64,000 nucleotides of DNA from Ciona intestinalis (taxonomy: Eukaryota; Chordata; Ascidiacea; Phlebobranchia; Cionidae), in NCBI RefSeq assembly GCF_000224145.3, contig NC_020175.2, forward strand, positions 4,000,321 to 4,064,320, in the 5' to 3' direction. Of this stretch, positions 1 to 11,903 are shown piece after piece (position 1 is the stretch's first letter; every line of letters starts with the position of its first letter). A program made the translations under genes and the position numbers. Under the pieces are notes generated by a model. That model worked only from the letters and a program-made list of their open reading frames with translations. It made no database searches and was not told the DNA's origin.

Positions 1-221
1 AAACATTATACACCCATGTCATTTATAACACCGATCGTTTTCCCAATATGCGAGGATAAAGCAAGTTACCAGTTACATACATTTAAACGCTATTCCACAA
101 TCAATAAACTAAACACTTTATTGCCCTTTCTTACGATTTTTCGACTAAAAAATTACAGATTTTTTAGTCCTGCTTTTGCCTGCTCAACAATATAGTCTTA
201 ACGCTATAATTCACTCTACAG

Positions 222-3200
222 GTTGTACCGATCTGCCTGTAATTGCTTCCAACGGCAACCACATGCCTATTGGTCGTATCCACCCAACGCAAACCAATGT
301 TACGTACAACTGCTCAGAAAATTACTCGCTTAAAGGAGAAGTGAATAACCGTTGTTTACCACAAGTCCATACGTGGAGTCAACCCACTGCACCAATGTGC
401 CTTAGAAGTATGTTTGAATTTAAATAGAAATAGCATATTAAGAAGTACATTATATCAATACATAGTACAGTGGGGTAAGATGATACTATTGATGGTACTA
501 TATATATTCTATATATCCAAATCGTGTTTTTAACATTCAACAGCGCGAGTCGTAAGGTAACAGTATAATTCTTTAAATATTCTTTAAGTGGGAAAAATAA
601 AAAAGAAAACATTTACTATTTTACTTTAACTTGCTATAATTTTGAGTTAGGCTTATTTGTTTATCCACATTTAAATGGGTGTTTATGTATTTGTACGTAT
701 ACTGCATATTATACACCTATAGGACTTTATTCTGTGTAATAATACAAAAGCGCTATTGCTTTTCCTGTGTACCAATACACTGTATAGTACTGTGGGGGAA
801 GATGGGACACCTTTAGCACTTAATATCCAAATATCCTGATCGTGTTTTAAACAATTGACAACGGTCTATGGTAGTTATGGGGATACAGTTTTATAATTCT
901 TGGATTGTCTTTATTTACTACTAAAAAAGAGGAAAAAAAAAAACGAAAAGGTGTCCCATCTTCCCCCACCCTACTATATATTATTGCGGCAGTACGATTT
1001 TAAATCGGTTTTCATTGGTAAACTATACACGTAATTAAACACAATCGTAACAGAACGTATTTGGCCGCCTGTGTTTTTCTACCAATTCGCTCAACGCTAA
1101 AGCTTGTGCCAATTTTAGGCGAATCTGACGTAATGGTAATACCGTAAACGTCTACTGAGTAATACATCAACATTTCGTATTAGATTGCCCGACACCACCA
1201 CAAGCAGCTGGAGGCACGACTACAGTTGTTGTTGACCCGATACCCGGAAAATCAGTTGCTGGCATGAAGGTTAATTACTCTTGTCCAGCCAACTACGCAA
1301 TGCAAGTAACGATCATGGACAATACGTGTAACTCATTGGGAGCTTGGGGCTCTGCTGCACCGGTGTGCGTGAGAAGTAGGTTAAACAGTGAACATTCTAG
1401 CATTAATTCTAGTATGGGTTATATATGCGATGACCAAGCTGTAGCGGTTAGCGCACTTTCGTTCAAGGCTCGATGTTGCCATACCGTTGAGGCCGTTTGT
1501 GTCCTTGGGCAAGGCACTTAACTGCAATTGATTTAACTCAGTAGCCCGTTCTTGACTTTCTAAATTGTCACCTAAATTTCTAAAAAATAAATATCCACAA
1601 GTTGCATATACGTGGTAACTTCTAGACGGACACAAAGTGTATAAAAGAGAACATCCGTGGTATAACTACCCCCGTTACCCTACCACACGAAAATAAATAA
1701 AATACATTCCCATATTATGATCATAAATACCGTTTACTAAAAACGTTTCTGTTTTAAGGCTGTGGTCCCCCACCAGCGGTTACTGTCGGCACGAATACAT
1801 TCTCACCAAGCAAAGCTGTTTACTTGCTCAACGAAACGGTTACTTACGTTTGCGGCAACGGGTTGACTTTAGTTGGAGAATCCACAACGCTATGCAAGAA
1901 CGATACTACATGGACGGGCACTCCTCCACAATGCTTTGCTGGTAAGACAGTCTTTACTTTCTATTTCACTTTCGATTAAAAACAATGGCCCTCTAGCTTA
2001 ATTGGTATACACTGAATTTAATTTGGTTTCAAAATATGCTATTTTTAAACATCTGCGAGAGAGAATGCTCTGCTGCAGTAAAGACTGTTGTATAATTAGG
2101 TACTTAGTTTACAAATGGGACGACAGAAGAGAATGAAAACATTGACCATCTTACATACAACCTATTATAAACGGAGTTGTACATATAAACCCATATATTC
2201 CAATTTTAGGCTGCCAACGTCCTTTTACTGCAAACGGTTCCTTAGTTTTGATACAGCCTGATCGAGCGAGTTATCTGGAAGGAACAACAATTACATTCAC
2301 TTGCAGATATAATGCTAAACTCACTGGAAGTACAAACGCTACATGTCAACGCAACACCACTTGGGATGCACCTTTGCCTAAATGCGGTTAGTACATATCG
2401 CTTACTGCTATACGTAAGGCTGTACGTCCATTTAAAACATAGTATAAACAATTTAGTTAACTTCGTTTTCCTAAAACCTCCAACACAGTCAGAGAATGTG
2501 TACTACCAAAATGGTTCATCAACAAAACACGTAGCAAGTAGCACTTACCACGCTTTAGGCCTAGGCAATGGCAGATTAGGAGCGAAACGAGGAGCACACT
2601 AAGAGCAAACGAGGAGCACGTTTATTTATAAGCAGTCTGTGTGTTGGTGTAATGTGCCGAATCTACCCCAATCATTAGGTCCTGGAACAAGGACCTCACT
2701 CGTACAGAACTTAAAATAAGACTACATTACACTATTTAACAATTTAATTTCTTTTAAGGATGTGGACCACCGCCACAAGTTACTGTTGGTAATGCTACAC
2801 TAACTCCGTCCAAGCCAGATTTCATGCCGGGTGAAGTCGTCACTTATACATGTGGGTGCGATTTGACGCTGGTTGGAAAATCGACAACAATCTGTCAAAA
2901 TAATAACACTTGGTCTAACCAATCGCCACAATGTTTAACTAGTGAGTCTCATGATCTATATTCTATATTGTTTTTAATGGGAAATATCGAAAGTTGCATT
3001 TCTTAATGAACTTTAGTAAAAATTGGTTACATAAATGTTTGCGCAATGACAACGTGCTGGTTAGAGCGGGCGCATCTAGACCGGAGGTTATGGATTTGAG
3101 GCTCGATGCTGCTATTTTTGAGGATGTGTGTATTTTTAGACAAGACACTTTTTGCTTAAATTTTTGGTTGCTAATTGGTTGTCTAAATTGTAAGGCATTG

Positions 3201-3895
3201 ATAATTTTTTTTTCATTTATTCATTTAGCACGATAAGTAACGGTTTTATTTTTATAAATTTCAGAATGCACCCGCCCCACTATTGCGACCGGTTCTAAAG
3301 TACAGATACAACCTGACCAACAAGAGTATCTGGAGGGAACAAACATTACGTTTACTTGCGCAAACAATGTAACTCTTACTGGTGCTGTGAGTTCCACATG
3401 TCTTGGCAACACAACGTGGGATGCTACACTGCCAACATGCGGTAAGAATATTTCGTACATGATAACATATAGTAGGGTGGGGGAGATGAGACACCTTTAA
3501 TATCCAAATATCTTGATCGTGTTTAAACAATTAACAATGGTCTATGGGAGTCGTGAGGATATAGTTTTATAATTCTTTGAATATTCTTGGTCTGCTACCA
3601 AATCGGACCAGAAAAATAGAATGAAAAGGTGTCTCATCTTAAGTAGTTATAAATAAAGAATATTTACAGAATAATTTTATGTATCACCATTACTCTTAAA
3701 GAGCGTTTTTAATTGTTAAAATACGATTCGAATATATGTTTTAACTAAAATCGGTTAGTTAGAAATCATCCAGTCATTGCCTGTCACCAATTAATGTTTT
3801 TAATTACACCTTATTTTACAGGCGTCGTTATTCAAAAGATGTCATTGGTACTGACATTATTATGTGCTGTCCTTGTCGCATTATTGAGCCACTAA
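222..3895 (+). CDS. Sushi/CCP-repeat cell-surface protein, 3' part
   Basis: Exons at 222-407, 1184-1375, 1759-1941, 2210-2386, 2759-2941, 3265-3441 and 3822-3895. The gene starts left of the window. Each of the first six exons encodes one complement control (sushi) domain with its paired cysteines and late Trp, for example the CP..G...Y.C...Y.L.G...C...W....P.C layout. All introns are phase 1, the normal arrangement for shufflable CCP modules. The last exon encodes about 23 residues ending in a hydrophobic run (LVLTLLCAVLVALLS) and stops at once, which fits a GPI-anchor signal or a tail-less membrane anchor. Many N-x-S/T sites suggest glycosylation. Proteins of this kind act in adhesion, complement-like regulation or self recognition; which one applies here cannot be told. 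Exons 3/5 and 4/6 form a duplicated pair. Confidence 0.85.
463..627. mobile_element. MITE, subfamily B (degraded copy)
   Basis: Lies in an intron of the sushi gene. Subfamily B starts near gtggggtaagatggataccg and ends near catcttaccccaacctac, with a core resembling caattaacaacgc. This copy has lost part of its right end. Confidence 0.5.
783..980. mobile_element. MITE, subfamily A (near-complete)
   Basis: A good example of the abundant family. The left end reads gtgggggaagatgggacacc and the right end is its inverse, ggtgtcccatcttcccccac, followed by cctactatata. The length is just under 200 bp, the flanks are TA-rich, and no protein is encoded, so it is a non-autonomous DNA transposon. The inner part carries cctgatcgtgttttaaacaa and a caaagaacattc-type stretch on the opposite strand. 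It sits in a sushi-gene intron. Confidence 0.85.
1480..1705 (+). repeat. SINE-like repeat
   Basis: Carries gtgtccttgggcaaggcact followed about 100 bp later by a tail with gtggtaact, a cacaaagtgtat-type stretch and gaacatccgtggtataac. The same two blocks recur at 5205-5645, 18437-18750, 20125-20395, 36655-36835 and, reversed, at 48470-48655. The best copies have a tRNA-like B box at the head, which suggests a tRNA-derived SINE. Confidence 0.5.
2085..2168. mobile_element. MITE fragment, subfamily B
   Basis: Only the right third remains, with aaatgggacgacagaagaga and the catcttac terminal block. It is intronic in the sushi gene. Confidence 0.5.
2630..2702. repeat. Short dispersed repeat (gcagtctgtgtgttggtgta type)
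   Basis: Related blocks occur at 13294-13403 (two tandem units) and 21343-21420. They share the core gtgttggtgtaatgtgcc, then aatct, then aggacc. No coding capacity is visible. Confidence 0.45.
3468..3650. mobile_element. MITE, subfamily A
   Basis: Lies in the last intron of the sushi gene. The left end agtagggtgggggagatgag is clear. The right end decays after gtgtctcatctt. Confidence 0.75.
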
Positions 3896-4064
3896 GTCAA
3901 ACAGAAAAAAAGGGTTTTACGGAGATTAGAACCTTAACTGCAGTTATGCAACATGTGAAGACTTTTATTGTGTATTATTTTCTTAATATGTTATATTCGC
4001 ATATCTACAGTTCATGCTGCTATAATACGCGAGGCCCTTTAAAAGCTAAGAAAACTATGTAGCC

Positions 4065-4257
4065 TATAGTAGAGTGGAGTGAGATGGATACCGTTAGCAC
4101 ATAATATCCGATATTTCCTATTCGTGTTTATAACAATTAACAATTAAACGCCCTTTTAAAGTCGCGAGTATATGGTTAAATAATCTTGTAAAAACATTTT
4201 TTACTACCAAATGGGAGAAAAGAGAATGAAAATATGCACCATCTTACCCAACCTATG
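4065..4257. mobile_element. MITE, subfamily B
   Basis: Left end atagtagagtggagtgagat and right end caccatcttacccaacctat flank a full-length core. It lies about 170 bp past the sushi-gene stop codon. Confidence 0.7.
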
Positions 4258-4797
4258 CAACAACAACAATTGAACTTACTTTACATTTCTTGGTCAAGGT
4301 CAAATTATTTTTACGGTCGTACGTAATTTTACATAGCTTCATCTTATACCGTGAAATGGCATGAGGGGGTAGCACTGTAACGGAAATTATTTTTTAATTT
4401 AGCAGTTGGCATTTCAATGCCTTGAACGTAATGTATGGATATGTGTGGCCTAGTTTTATTTATAACGCAGGAATAAGCTACGATGTGTATATAAAGAATA
4501 TAGATTGGTGTAAATTTTACACTTGGTTTTTTAATCTACAATGCTGCGTATTAACCTTTCAACACTGTATATTACTGTTTATGTATATGAGCAATAACAA
4601 ATATGAAATACATGCATACGCTGTTAATAAAGTTGGATGTATTGCGTGGGTGTAAAGCGTGACCTTTAAACGTAGAGAGGCGTTCCCGTCTCTACTTCCG
4701 ACATAATAAAATTGCTCAAACGCGAAAAACAAAGTTCAAATCGTTCACACGAGTGCAAAAATGTTTTGTCGCTAGAACGTATTTTGCACTATACTTT

Positions 4798-4935
4798 TAC
4801 TACGGTGGGGGAAGGCGGGACACCTTTAGAATATAATGGGAGTCATAAAGATACAGTTTTATAATTATTTGAATGTTCTTTGTTTATTATTTAAATGTTC
4901 TTGGGACGAGAAAATAGAATAAAAAAGATATAATA
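4798..4935. mobile_element. MITE, subfamily A, internally deleted
   Basis: The left end tacggtgggggaaggcggga is kept. The core is shortened and the right end is lost in AT-rich sequence. Confidence 0.55.
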
Positions 4936-5204
4936 AAATATATTAAAATAACGTTTTCAATATAAAACAAAAATATGTTTTGTCGCTTTCACAAATTTTG
5001 TTTTGTATATCTAAATATAGAGTTTTCAATAAAGCAACGAAGTTTCACCCGGAGAAATAAAGTTCAAATCTATACTTAGCCGGTTACGATCGAGTAGACA
5101 CCTAAAAAAATACGCCCGGAATAACCCAAAATATTTTTGTGCGACGCAACGAACGGTCACGGCTAATTAACTAAGCTATAACCAAAGGGTCACACACATG
5201 GGTA

Positions 5205-5645
5205 GAGCGTGCGGCCGTAGACCAGAAGGTGTGTGGGTTAGAGGATTGCCGTGGCAATCGTTGTGGGATTATGCGTTAAAACACTTAACGGGAATTGCTT
5301 GAACTCAATAACAGTCTGTCCAAATTATCAGCCGTACTTTAAAAGAAACAATACAATGTAGAAATACTCACAAAGTTATGTGTATTTGGTAGCTTGTGAT
5401 CGGACACGAGGTATATGAAATATACCACAACGGACATATTTGTCCCATGGCGCTTAAAGGTTGCTCCAACCCAGTGGTCACTAATTGGTTGTCAAAATTG
5501 ACAGCCATACATTGTAAACTTTTAAAAAATCAATAAAAAATAATTGAACAGTTACATAGATTATAACTCATATAAGCGGACACGATATGTATGAAACAGA
5601 ACACCCACCACGCCAAGTTGAATAAGTTTTATTCATTCAAGCGCT
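5205..5645 (+). repeat. SINE-like repeat, long copy
   Basis: The head carries ggtagagcgtgcggccgtag, which resembles a pol III A box region. Then come aacacttaacgggaattgct and the tail block gatcggacacgaggtatatg. The head-middle-tail order matches the copies at 18437 and 20125. Confidence 0.5.
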
Positions 5646-6596
5646 CGTAAGTAGAACAAATCTACACAAAAGCCCCACTGATCAGTTATGAACATTTATT
5701 GTATAAAAAGACACGCGTTACAGTTTACATTGCCGGGCTACGTCAGACCGGATGTGATGGGACATTAGAATTCTGGCTAAATCTTAACACCCCGCGTGAT
5801 CTGTTACAACGAATTTTATTGTCCTTCATTTTATGTGCGTGTAATGGCAAAGTGTTCTCGATCCCAAACTCAGATGTTGTTGATAGAATTTTCCCTAATA
5901 CAACAAAAGGTATAGCATGCGCATTAACGTCATACGTTTACTTTTGGGGATGGGGCGTAACAAACCCTTAAAAGCTGTAAAAACCGGCTCAAATGTAACT
6001 GTACTATGGATTATTGACACGGTTAAAACCTGCCGTCATGTGACACGTGACCCGTCTTCAGGGGCCTTGGAACAGAGGTCTTTTCTCCAACCCGGAGGAA
6101 ATGGGCTTTCGGGTTCTTTGCGGCCACTATAATGTGTTGACTAAATTGTCTGCCATACAGAAAAGACAATCGCTTATAAAGTTACTTACGAGGTAACTCG
6201 AGGTGTATGAAACATAACAACGGAATTATAACGACTATATCGTTGCCCGACGCTGTGCAAGAATAAAGCAAGTGACATCCGTTTATTCAGACGGAAACTC
6301 CAGGAATAACTCCGCTATTTCTAACAGTATAGACAAGTTGCAAGTGGGAGACAAAATTCCCTATACACAACATTTAGCCTTTCAATATTTTTCTGAAAAA
6401 TCCATATCATGCAAATCTAAGCGGTTAAGACCAATAACACTACATTATGGGGTGATCGGTTTAATACAGGCCATTCTAATATGGCAATACAGTGGCGATC
6501 GTGTCAATTCAAATCTATCTCCATACACACGACTGTATACTCGTATACAATGGGTTATGGTCATTCGGGTATATGTAATTCAGTACTTCATTTATT

Positions 6597-6797
6597 ATAT
6601 AGTAGGGCGGGGAAGATGGGACACCTTTAGCACCTAATATCCAAATATCCGTATCGTGTTTTAAACAACTAACAACGGTCCATGATGGGAATCGTGATGA
6701 TACAGTTTTATAACTCTTTGTATGTTCTTTGTTTGCTACTAAATTGGAAGAAAAAATAGAATAAAAAAGAGTCCCATCTTTCCCAACCCTACTATAT
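6597..6797. mobile_element. MITE, subfamily A (complete)
   Basis: Both inverted ends are present: agtagggcggggaagatggg on the left and catctttcccaaccctacta on the right, inside tatata-type flanks. Confidence 0.85.
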
Positions 6798-7095
6798 AGT
6801 GATGAGTGAATAAATGTAACTCGGTCAAGGCCGGTCGACATAGTCGTTATAATAAGGGGTTTACTTTTATACACCCGTGCCCGCTTACGAGTTATACCTT
6901 TCACAAGTAACTTGGTGGGTGATTAAGTTATGGCTGATAATTCAGACAACCCGCAAGGAACAACTGGGTTGAAGCAATTGCTGTAAAGTATCTTGCCCAA
7001 GGACACATATAACTGATTTTAGCTTGCTGTCTGGTCGCTAAATTGCATAATAAAACAAAGTAATATTTGTAGGAAATTTTATTTCAGCAAGTGTG

Positions 7096-7292
7096 TAGTA
7101 AGGTGGGGAAGATGAAACACCTTTTCATTTTATTTTCTCGTCCCATTTAGTAGTAAACAAAGAACAGTTAAAGAATTTTAAAACCGTATCCTCACGAATT
7201 CCATATAGACCGTTGTTAGTTGTTTTAAACAGGATCAGGATATTTGGGTATTATGTGGAAAAGTTGTCCCGTCTTCCTTAACTCTACTATAT
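7096..7292. mobile_element. MITE, subfamily A, opposite orientation
   Basis: The core is inverted relative to the 6597 copy: the caaagaaca block comes first and the ggatcaggatatttggg block second. Both ends are present. Confidence 0.8.
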
Positions 7293-7593
7293 GTACAAAT
7301 TCTCTATTCGTAAATGCTAATGATTGGTATATACGCTCATGTACATCAATGCATTTTCTACAACTAAAATTCCGTATATGTCGGTATATGTAGGTAAATA
7401 GGAAATAAAATACGTTTAAGTATTACGGTATATAAGAGTGCTATGTATATATGTGTGTGAAATTATAAGATTGAGGCAGCTATTTGTAGTCTTTACAAGT
7501 CCAAATGAAATAACATTTACGTATTGTTTTGTATCTGTTCGAATACACTATCGAAGATCAGATTAAGTAAAACACAGAGAAGATGGGAATTAG

Positions 7594-7631
7594 CAGAGTC
7601 CGTATATAAACATGTTTATATACGGACTCTG
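7594..7631. repeat. Perfect 38-bp palindrome
   Basis: Two 19-base arms, cagagtccgtatataaaca and its exact reverse complement, meet with no spacer. An 11-bp direct repeat gggaattagca lies on each side (7585-7595 and 7631-7641), overlapping the arm ends. Confidence 0.9.
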
Positions 7632-8085
7632 GGAATTAGCAATCATAATACCGCCTACGGCAAAAGCATAACTGGATAATTCTTCCGCCCACGATACATT
7701 GGTTCACAACTCTGGAAAAGAAATTATTCTTTAAGCAAAAAGCGAAACCAGTGATTTATTTATCACAAAATGTATCAAATTTAGGAATTTTTGGGGGGTT
7801 TGCTTGTAGGAAAACATTACTTTGTAACCCGTTTCGAAATGAAATTTAGAGAATAGTAATTTACAAATTATCGAAATTTCCGAGAAAATTTTCTCAACAG
7901 CGAATATACATTATATTGATATATGACAGATTCTTGGTTACCACCCCCCGCATAAGCTGGCACGAAGACTATGAAACAGAACATATCTGAACGAATATCG
8001 TTATCTGGTAAGCAAGGATAAATGAAAGTTGGGCTCAATCTTTATTAAATCTTTCAAAATAGCTTTAACTTTTAACTAAATAAAA

Positions 8086-8273
8086 GTAGAGCGGGGAAAG
8101 ACGGGACACCTTTTCATTCTATTTTCTCGTCACATTTGGTGGCGAACAAAGAACATACAAACAATTATAAAATCGTGTCTTTACGACTTTCGTTGACCAT
8201 GTTTAAAACACGATCACGATTTTTGGATATTACGTGCAAAAGGTGTCCCGTCTTCCCCCAATCCATTATATTT
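8086..8273. mobile_element. MITE, subfamily A, opposite orientation
   Basis: Ends agagcggggaaagacgggac and gtcccgtcttcccccaatcc flank a full core. Confidence 0.8.
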
Positions 8274-9052
8274 AAAGGGATTTAAAATATTATTTTTTAC
8301 CGTAACGGAAAATTGGATTTGGGGAATCTTCCGGGTCTTCCAGGATCATATGCTTGTTATCAGTTTGCCATTTGGATATAATATACAAACCGGACGGCAA
8401 ATCTGTATAGAAATATTACATTGACACTTGCGAATCTCGCAACGATTGTTTTGAAAAAAAGAATTATGCATTTTAGCGTAAATAACACATAAGAACTGTA
8501 TAATTTGGCAAATTTTATTTACGAAGATAATCGCAAATATTGATGAATTTTAAAGTGTTAAACGATTTAAAAATAGGTAAATTTATTTTAACTTCCTTAA
8601 ATAAATCCTATTTTCATCGCCCCGCTTACATTTTTTAACCTTCATTGAAAGTGAATAAGTTTGATTGATAGACATGTCAGTCGGCATTTACACAGCAGTG
8701 TGCTTAGGGTTTGAATAAACATCACTGTAAGCAGTCTACATAATAGCGTCTCTAGACATTCTAAGAAACCTTATTTTGTCACTTTCGTTAATATTTTTGG
8801 TTGTCAAAACTCGGTGTTTAAATATAGTGCTAAATACACGCTAAGCTTGCAAAATGGTTCCGAGGTTTTTTATGTACTATTTTTTGCTCTTTGTATTATT
8901 TTACATTAAAAGAAGTTAGTTGAGCATACTAAACTTAATTGCAGTACGTTGTATCAGTTAAAGATATAGATCAGTTTAGCAGCCCCGCATTATTTGATAC
9001 CAGTATTGTTTATACGTTGTTAGCACGCGTCTTAATGACTGTCGTTTTGTAT

Positions 9053-9837
9053 CTAATTTTCATCTCTTCGCTGTTTTAGTTTGATTTTTGCTAACGTTTC
9101 CGAGATAAATAAAAGCTATATAGTAGGGTTGGGAAAGACGGGACACCCTTTAGAACATTATATCGAATTTTCCTGATGAACAACTAACAACGGTCTATGA
9201 GATTTATGAGGACACTGTGTTTCTTCGAAAGTTCTTTGTTTACTACCATTTGTGAGAAGAAAATAGATTGATAAGCGTCCCGTTTTACCCCACCCTAGTT
9301 TACTATAGAACCGACTTACCAGGTATATTATATGGTCGTTTAGATGTTTTACAGTCTAAAGAATACGAAATATAAGCCTTTTTGTCATCCTCAAAGGAAA
9401 GTTTTCTTTGGCAAAGTTTTCTTAACATTCCGTCCAATGAAATACATCTGACTCTGTAAACCCTGCGCCGGGTATTTCGAGTAACCATCGCATGCAACGT
9501 CCTGAAAATACAGTTGAAGTAAACGTGTTAAAATTAGAAGCATGTCATTCATTTACCTGTCTTTGCCTCGGTAACTGCACTGGCAATCTTCTCCTATCCT
9601 ATGCTGGTGCATATAGGCAAATCTGCATCGTTTTCCAGAGCCTGAAAAGGTTATTTTTGATCGACTACTGTTATACCTTTCAAATGCAACCATACTGGGC
9701 AAGCTTAGTCCATGCATCTATAATACTAAACACTAAAACAAACCCTAAATGCAGCGAGCTTTGGCAAGAGTTGTACCTTGATTTAGTTTCAAACTCACGA
9801 AGAAGCAAATGGCGACCACAGCTCCCAACAGTTTCAT
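9053..9837 (-). CDS. Small secreted six-cysteine basic peptide (predicted, unknown family)
   Basis: Exons read on the minus strand at 9777-9837, 9557-9641, 9320-9453 and tentatively 9053-9090. Intron phases close as 1, 2 and 1, and all splice sites are GT-AG. The product is about 105 aa. Residues 1-20 (MKLLGAVVAICFFVSLKLNQ) are a textbook signal peptide. The mature part is rich in Lys and Arg and has six cysteines, arranged as one Cys, then a CxC pair, then three more. A TATA box (TATATAAA) lies about 77 bp upstream of the ATG. The sequence resembles no family I can name; it could be a chemokine-like, hormone-like or antimicrobial peptide. Exons 1-3 are well supported. The last exon (12 codons) is weaker. 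A MITE sits in the last intron and abuts exon 3. Confidence 0.6.
9117..9306. mobile_element. MITE, subfamily A
   Basis: Ends tagtagggttgggaaagacg and cgttttaccccaccctagtt. It fills most of the last intron of the small secreted-peptide gene and ends 14 bases from exon 3. Confidence 0.75.
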
Positions 9838-9913
9838 AGTTGCACTTATAGTATCTCGTTCTCATAAAGTAATAACTTGTTCTCTAATGTTGGACATCTG
9901 GACGATACGGAGC

Positions 9914-9921
9914 TTTATATA
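9914..9921 (-). promoter_or_regulatory. TATA box of the small secreted-peptide gene
   Basis: TATATAAA on the minus strand, 77 bp before the ATG at 9837. A start site near 9885 would give a 5' leader of roughly 50 bases. Confidence 0.5.
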
Positions 9922-10228
9922 TTCTTCGATGGTTGGCGTTCTCACGAGATGATGATTCACCACAGACAGGCCATCTGGTGACGCTACTGGTGTAAACACC
10001 ACACTGTCCCATTTACGCCATAGTTGGGTCTTATCAAGGGGCAAGTTAAAAGACTCGCCTTATTTTTTGGAATTTAGATGCAGACACACAACGGGCAATG
10101 AAGTAAAATCGTATAGTAAATTGTTCGCCAGCAGCCGTATCTTGCCTTTTTTGCATTATATCAACCGTAACTGTTCAAGCGCCGTCTCTGGTAAAATATC
10201 AAAACTGTCGCTTCTCTCTATAACTGTA

Positions 10229-10434
10229 TATAGTAGGGTGGGGGAAGATGGGACACCTTTAGCACATAATATCCATATATCCTGATCGTGTTTTAAACAA
10301 CTAGCAACGATCTATAAGACTCATGGGGACATAGTTTCATATTTCTTTGAATGTTCTTTGTTTACTACTATATGGGACGAGAAAATAGAGTTAAAATGTG
10401 TCCCATCTTCCCCCATCCCACTGTACTATATAGA
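10229..10434. mobile_element. MITE, subfamily A (complete)
   Basis: Left end agtagggtgggggaagatgg, right end cccatcttcccccatcccac, inside tatata flanks. One of the least diverged copies. Confidence 0.85.
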
Positions 10435-10968
10435 AGTGTGTCTTGCAATGTATGGATTAATATACATATAGATCAGGTTAAAGAACGAAGAGAAGGGAAT
10501 CAACAGCAAAACGAGAGTCGTTAAAGCTCACTGTGTATAAAAAGTGCGGGAAATAGTTTCAATTAAAAAGCGTGGCTGCTGCATCCAATGTTATGTATAT
10601 TCTATCGCCTTTACTTACAGGCTATTACCTCAACTTAGAGAACGACTTTTTTGACATTTTGGTCACGGTAACGAAGATCGGGAAACTTTACATATGCGAA
10701 TTAAAGGGACGTAGTGGTAAAGCGACAGTTGTTGTATAACACGCTTATGGAAAACGGGAAGTACGAATCTAAATCAACAAAAGGCGTAACCGTTATACCA
10801 TACATAAGGGAGTAAATTATTTAAGTACGGTACATTTAGTTTTTAATTTATACGGTTACCTAAATTCCCATTCTGGTAAAAACGTTTCGTCTTTAATCCA
10901 GCGAATTTGTTTCCATTTAAAACGGAAGTTTCGTTTGCTACACGGTGCCACATGGGGGTTTTGTACAA

Positions 10969-11164
10969 ATATAGTGTGAGATAAGATGGGATACCGTTAG
11001 CACCGAAACCTCACATTTCCTAATCGTTTTTTTAACTATTAACAACGCTATTTTAGAGTAACGGTATTTAATAATTCTGTAAATATTTTTTAAATATTTT
11101 TTTGTTTATTACTAAATCGCACGAGAAAAGAGATTGAAAACATATTCTATCTTACTCCACCATT
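10969..11164. mobile_element. MITE, subfamily B
   Basis: Left end tagtgtgagataagatggga followed by taccgttagcac. The right end is tctatcttactccaccattc. Confidence 0.7.
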
Positions 11165-11463
11165 CAATTCACCAAAGAATTAAAAGGAGTGTTTGGTCAA
11201 ATATACATTGTATAAGTATAATATGGCGTGTAAAGTTCAAAGAATGAAAGTCTTTTGAACCAATTGGAAACCACAACAAAAAACCATTCAATTCTACGCA
11301 TTACTTCTTCGTTACATAATGTTAGACGCGCATATTTTTGCACAATTTCCTGAACTAGTTGACATATTGTAGGATAGGGGTAATATTGGAAATGTATTCT
11401 TTCTATTTTCTTGTTACAATTGATCTTCTCGTATTTTTTGGTAAACAATAATAAACAAAAAAT

Positions 11464-11662
11464 ATAGTGGGGTGGGGGAAGATGGGACACCTTTTCGTCC
11501 TATTTTCTCGTTCCATTTAGTAGTAAACAAAGAACATTTAAATAATTATAAACTGTATCCACACGACTTTCGTAGACCGTTGTTAATTGTTAAAACCACG
11601 ATCAGGATATTTGAGTATCATGTGCTAACAGTATACCATCTTACCCCAGTACAGTTCTACAT
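11464..11662. mobile_element. MITE, subfamily A, opposite orientation
   Basis: The left end tagtggggtgggggaagatg is A-like. The right end taccatcttaccccagtaca is B-like, so this copy looks mosaic. Confidence 0.75.
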
Positions 11663-11903
11663 ATGGGCACAGCCGAGACCAAAACCAACAATGTCAAATG
11701 TACCTAAGTAGCGTGACGGTCATAGCTGCAACTGAATACCACATACTTGAGAAAAAATCCAATGCAAGTTACATTAAAACTTGGTCCCAGGTTTCCGAAA
11801 CTATGTATGGGCATACGCCTACACAAGTTATTATAACGTTCGTCATTAAAGTGTGGTGAATCAAACGATAGGCTAACTGTTAATTAACTTGTGTTTATTG
11901 TAG

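Larger units (their letters stand above)
3896..9052. other. Gene-free, repeat-rich interval
   Basis: No convincing exon was found. It holds five MITEs, SINE-like pieces at 5205-5645, 6130-6290, 6935-7060 and 7930-8035, and a perfect 38-bp palindrome at 7594-7631. Open frames at 5699-5971 and 6272-6637 lack a usable ATG or run into a MITE. Confidence 0.5.

Noticed and set aside
5699-6637. Open frames suggesting a gene between the SINE-like repeats
   Set aside because: The first lacks an ATG and ends at a weak donor. The second runs into a MITE. No consistent exon chain could be built on either strand.
6515-6904. 129-codon minus-strand open frame
   Set aside because: More than half of it is MITE sequence.
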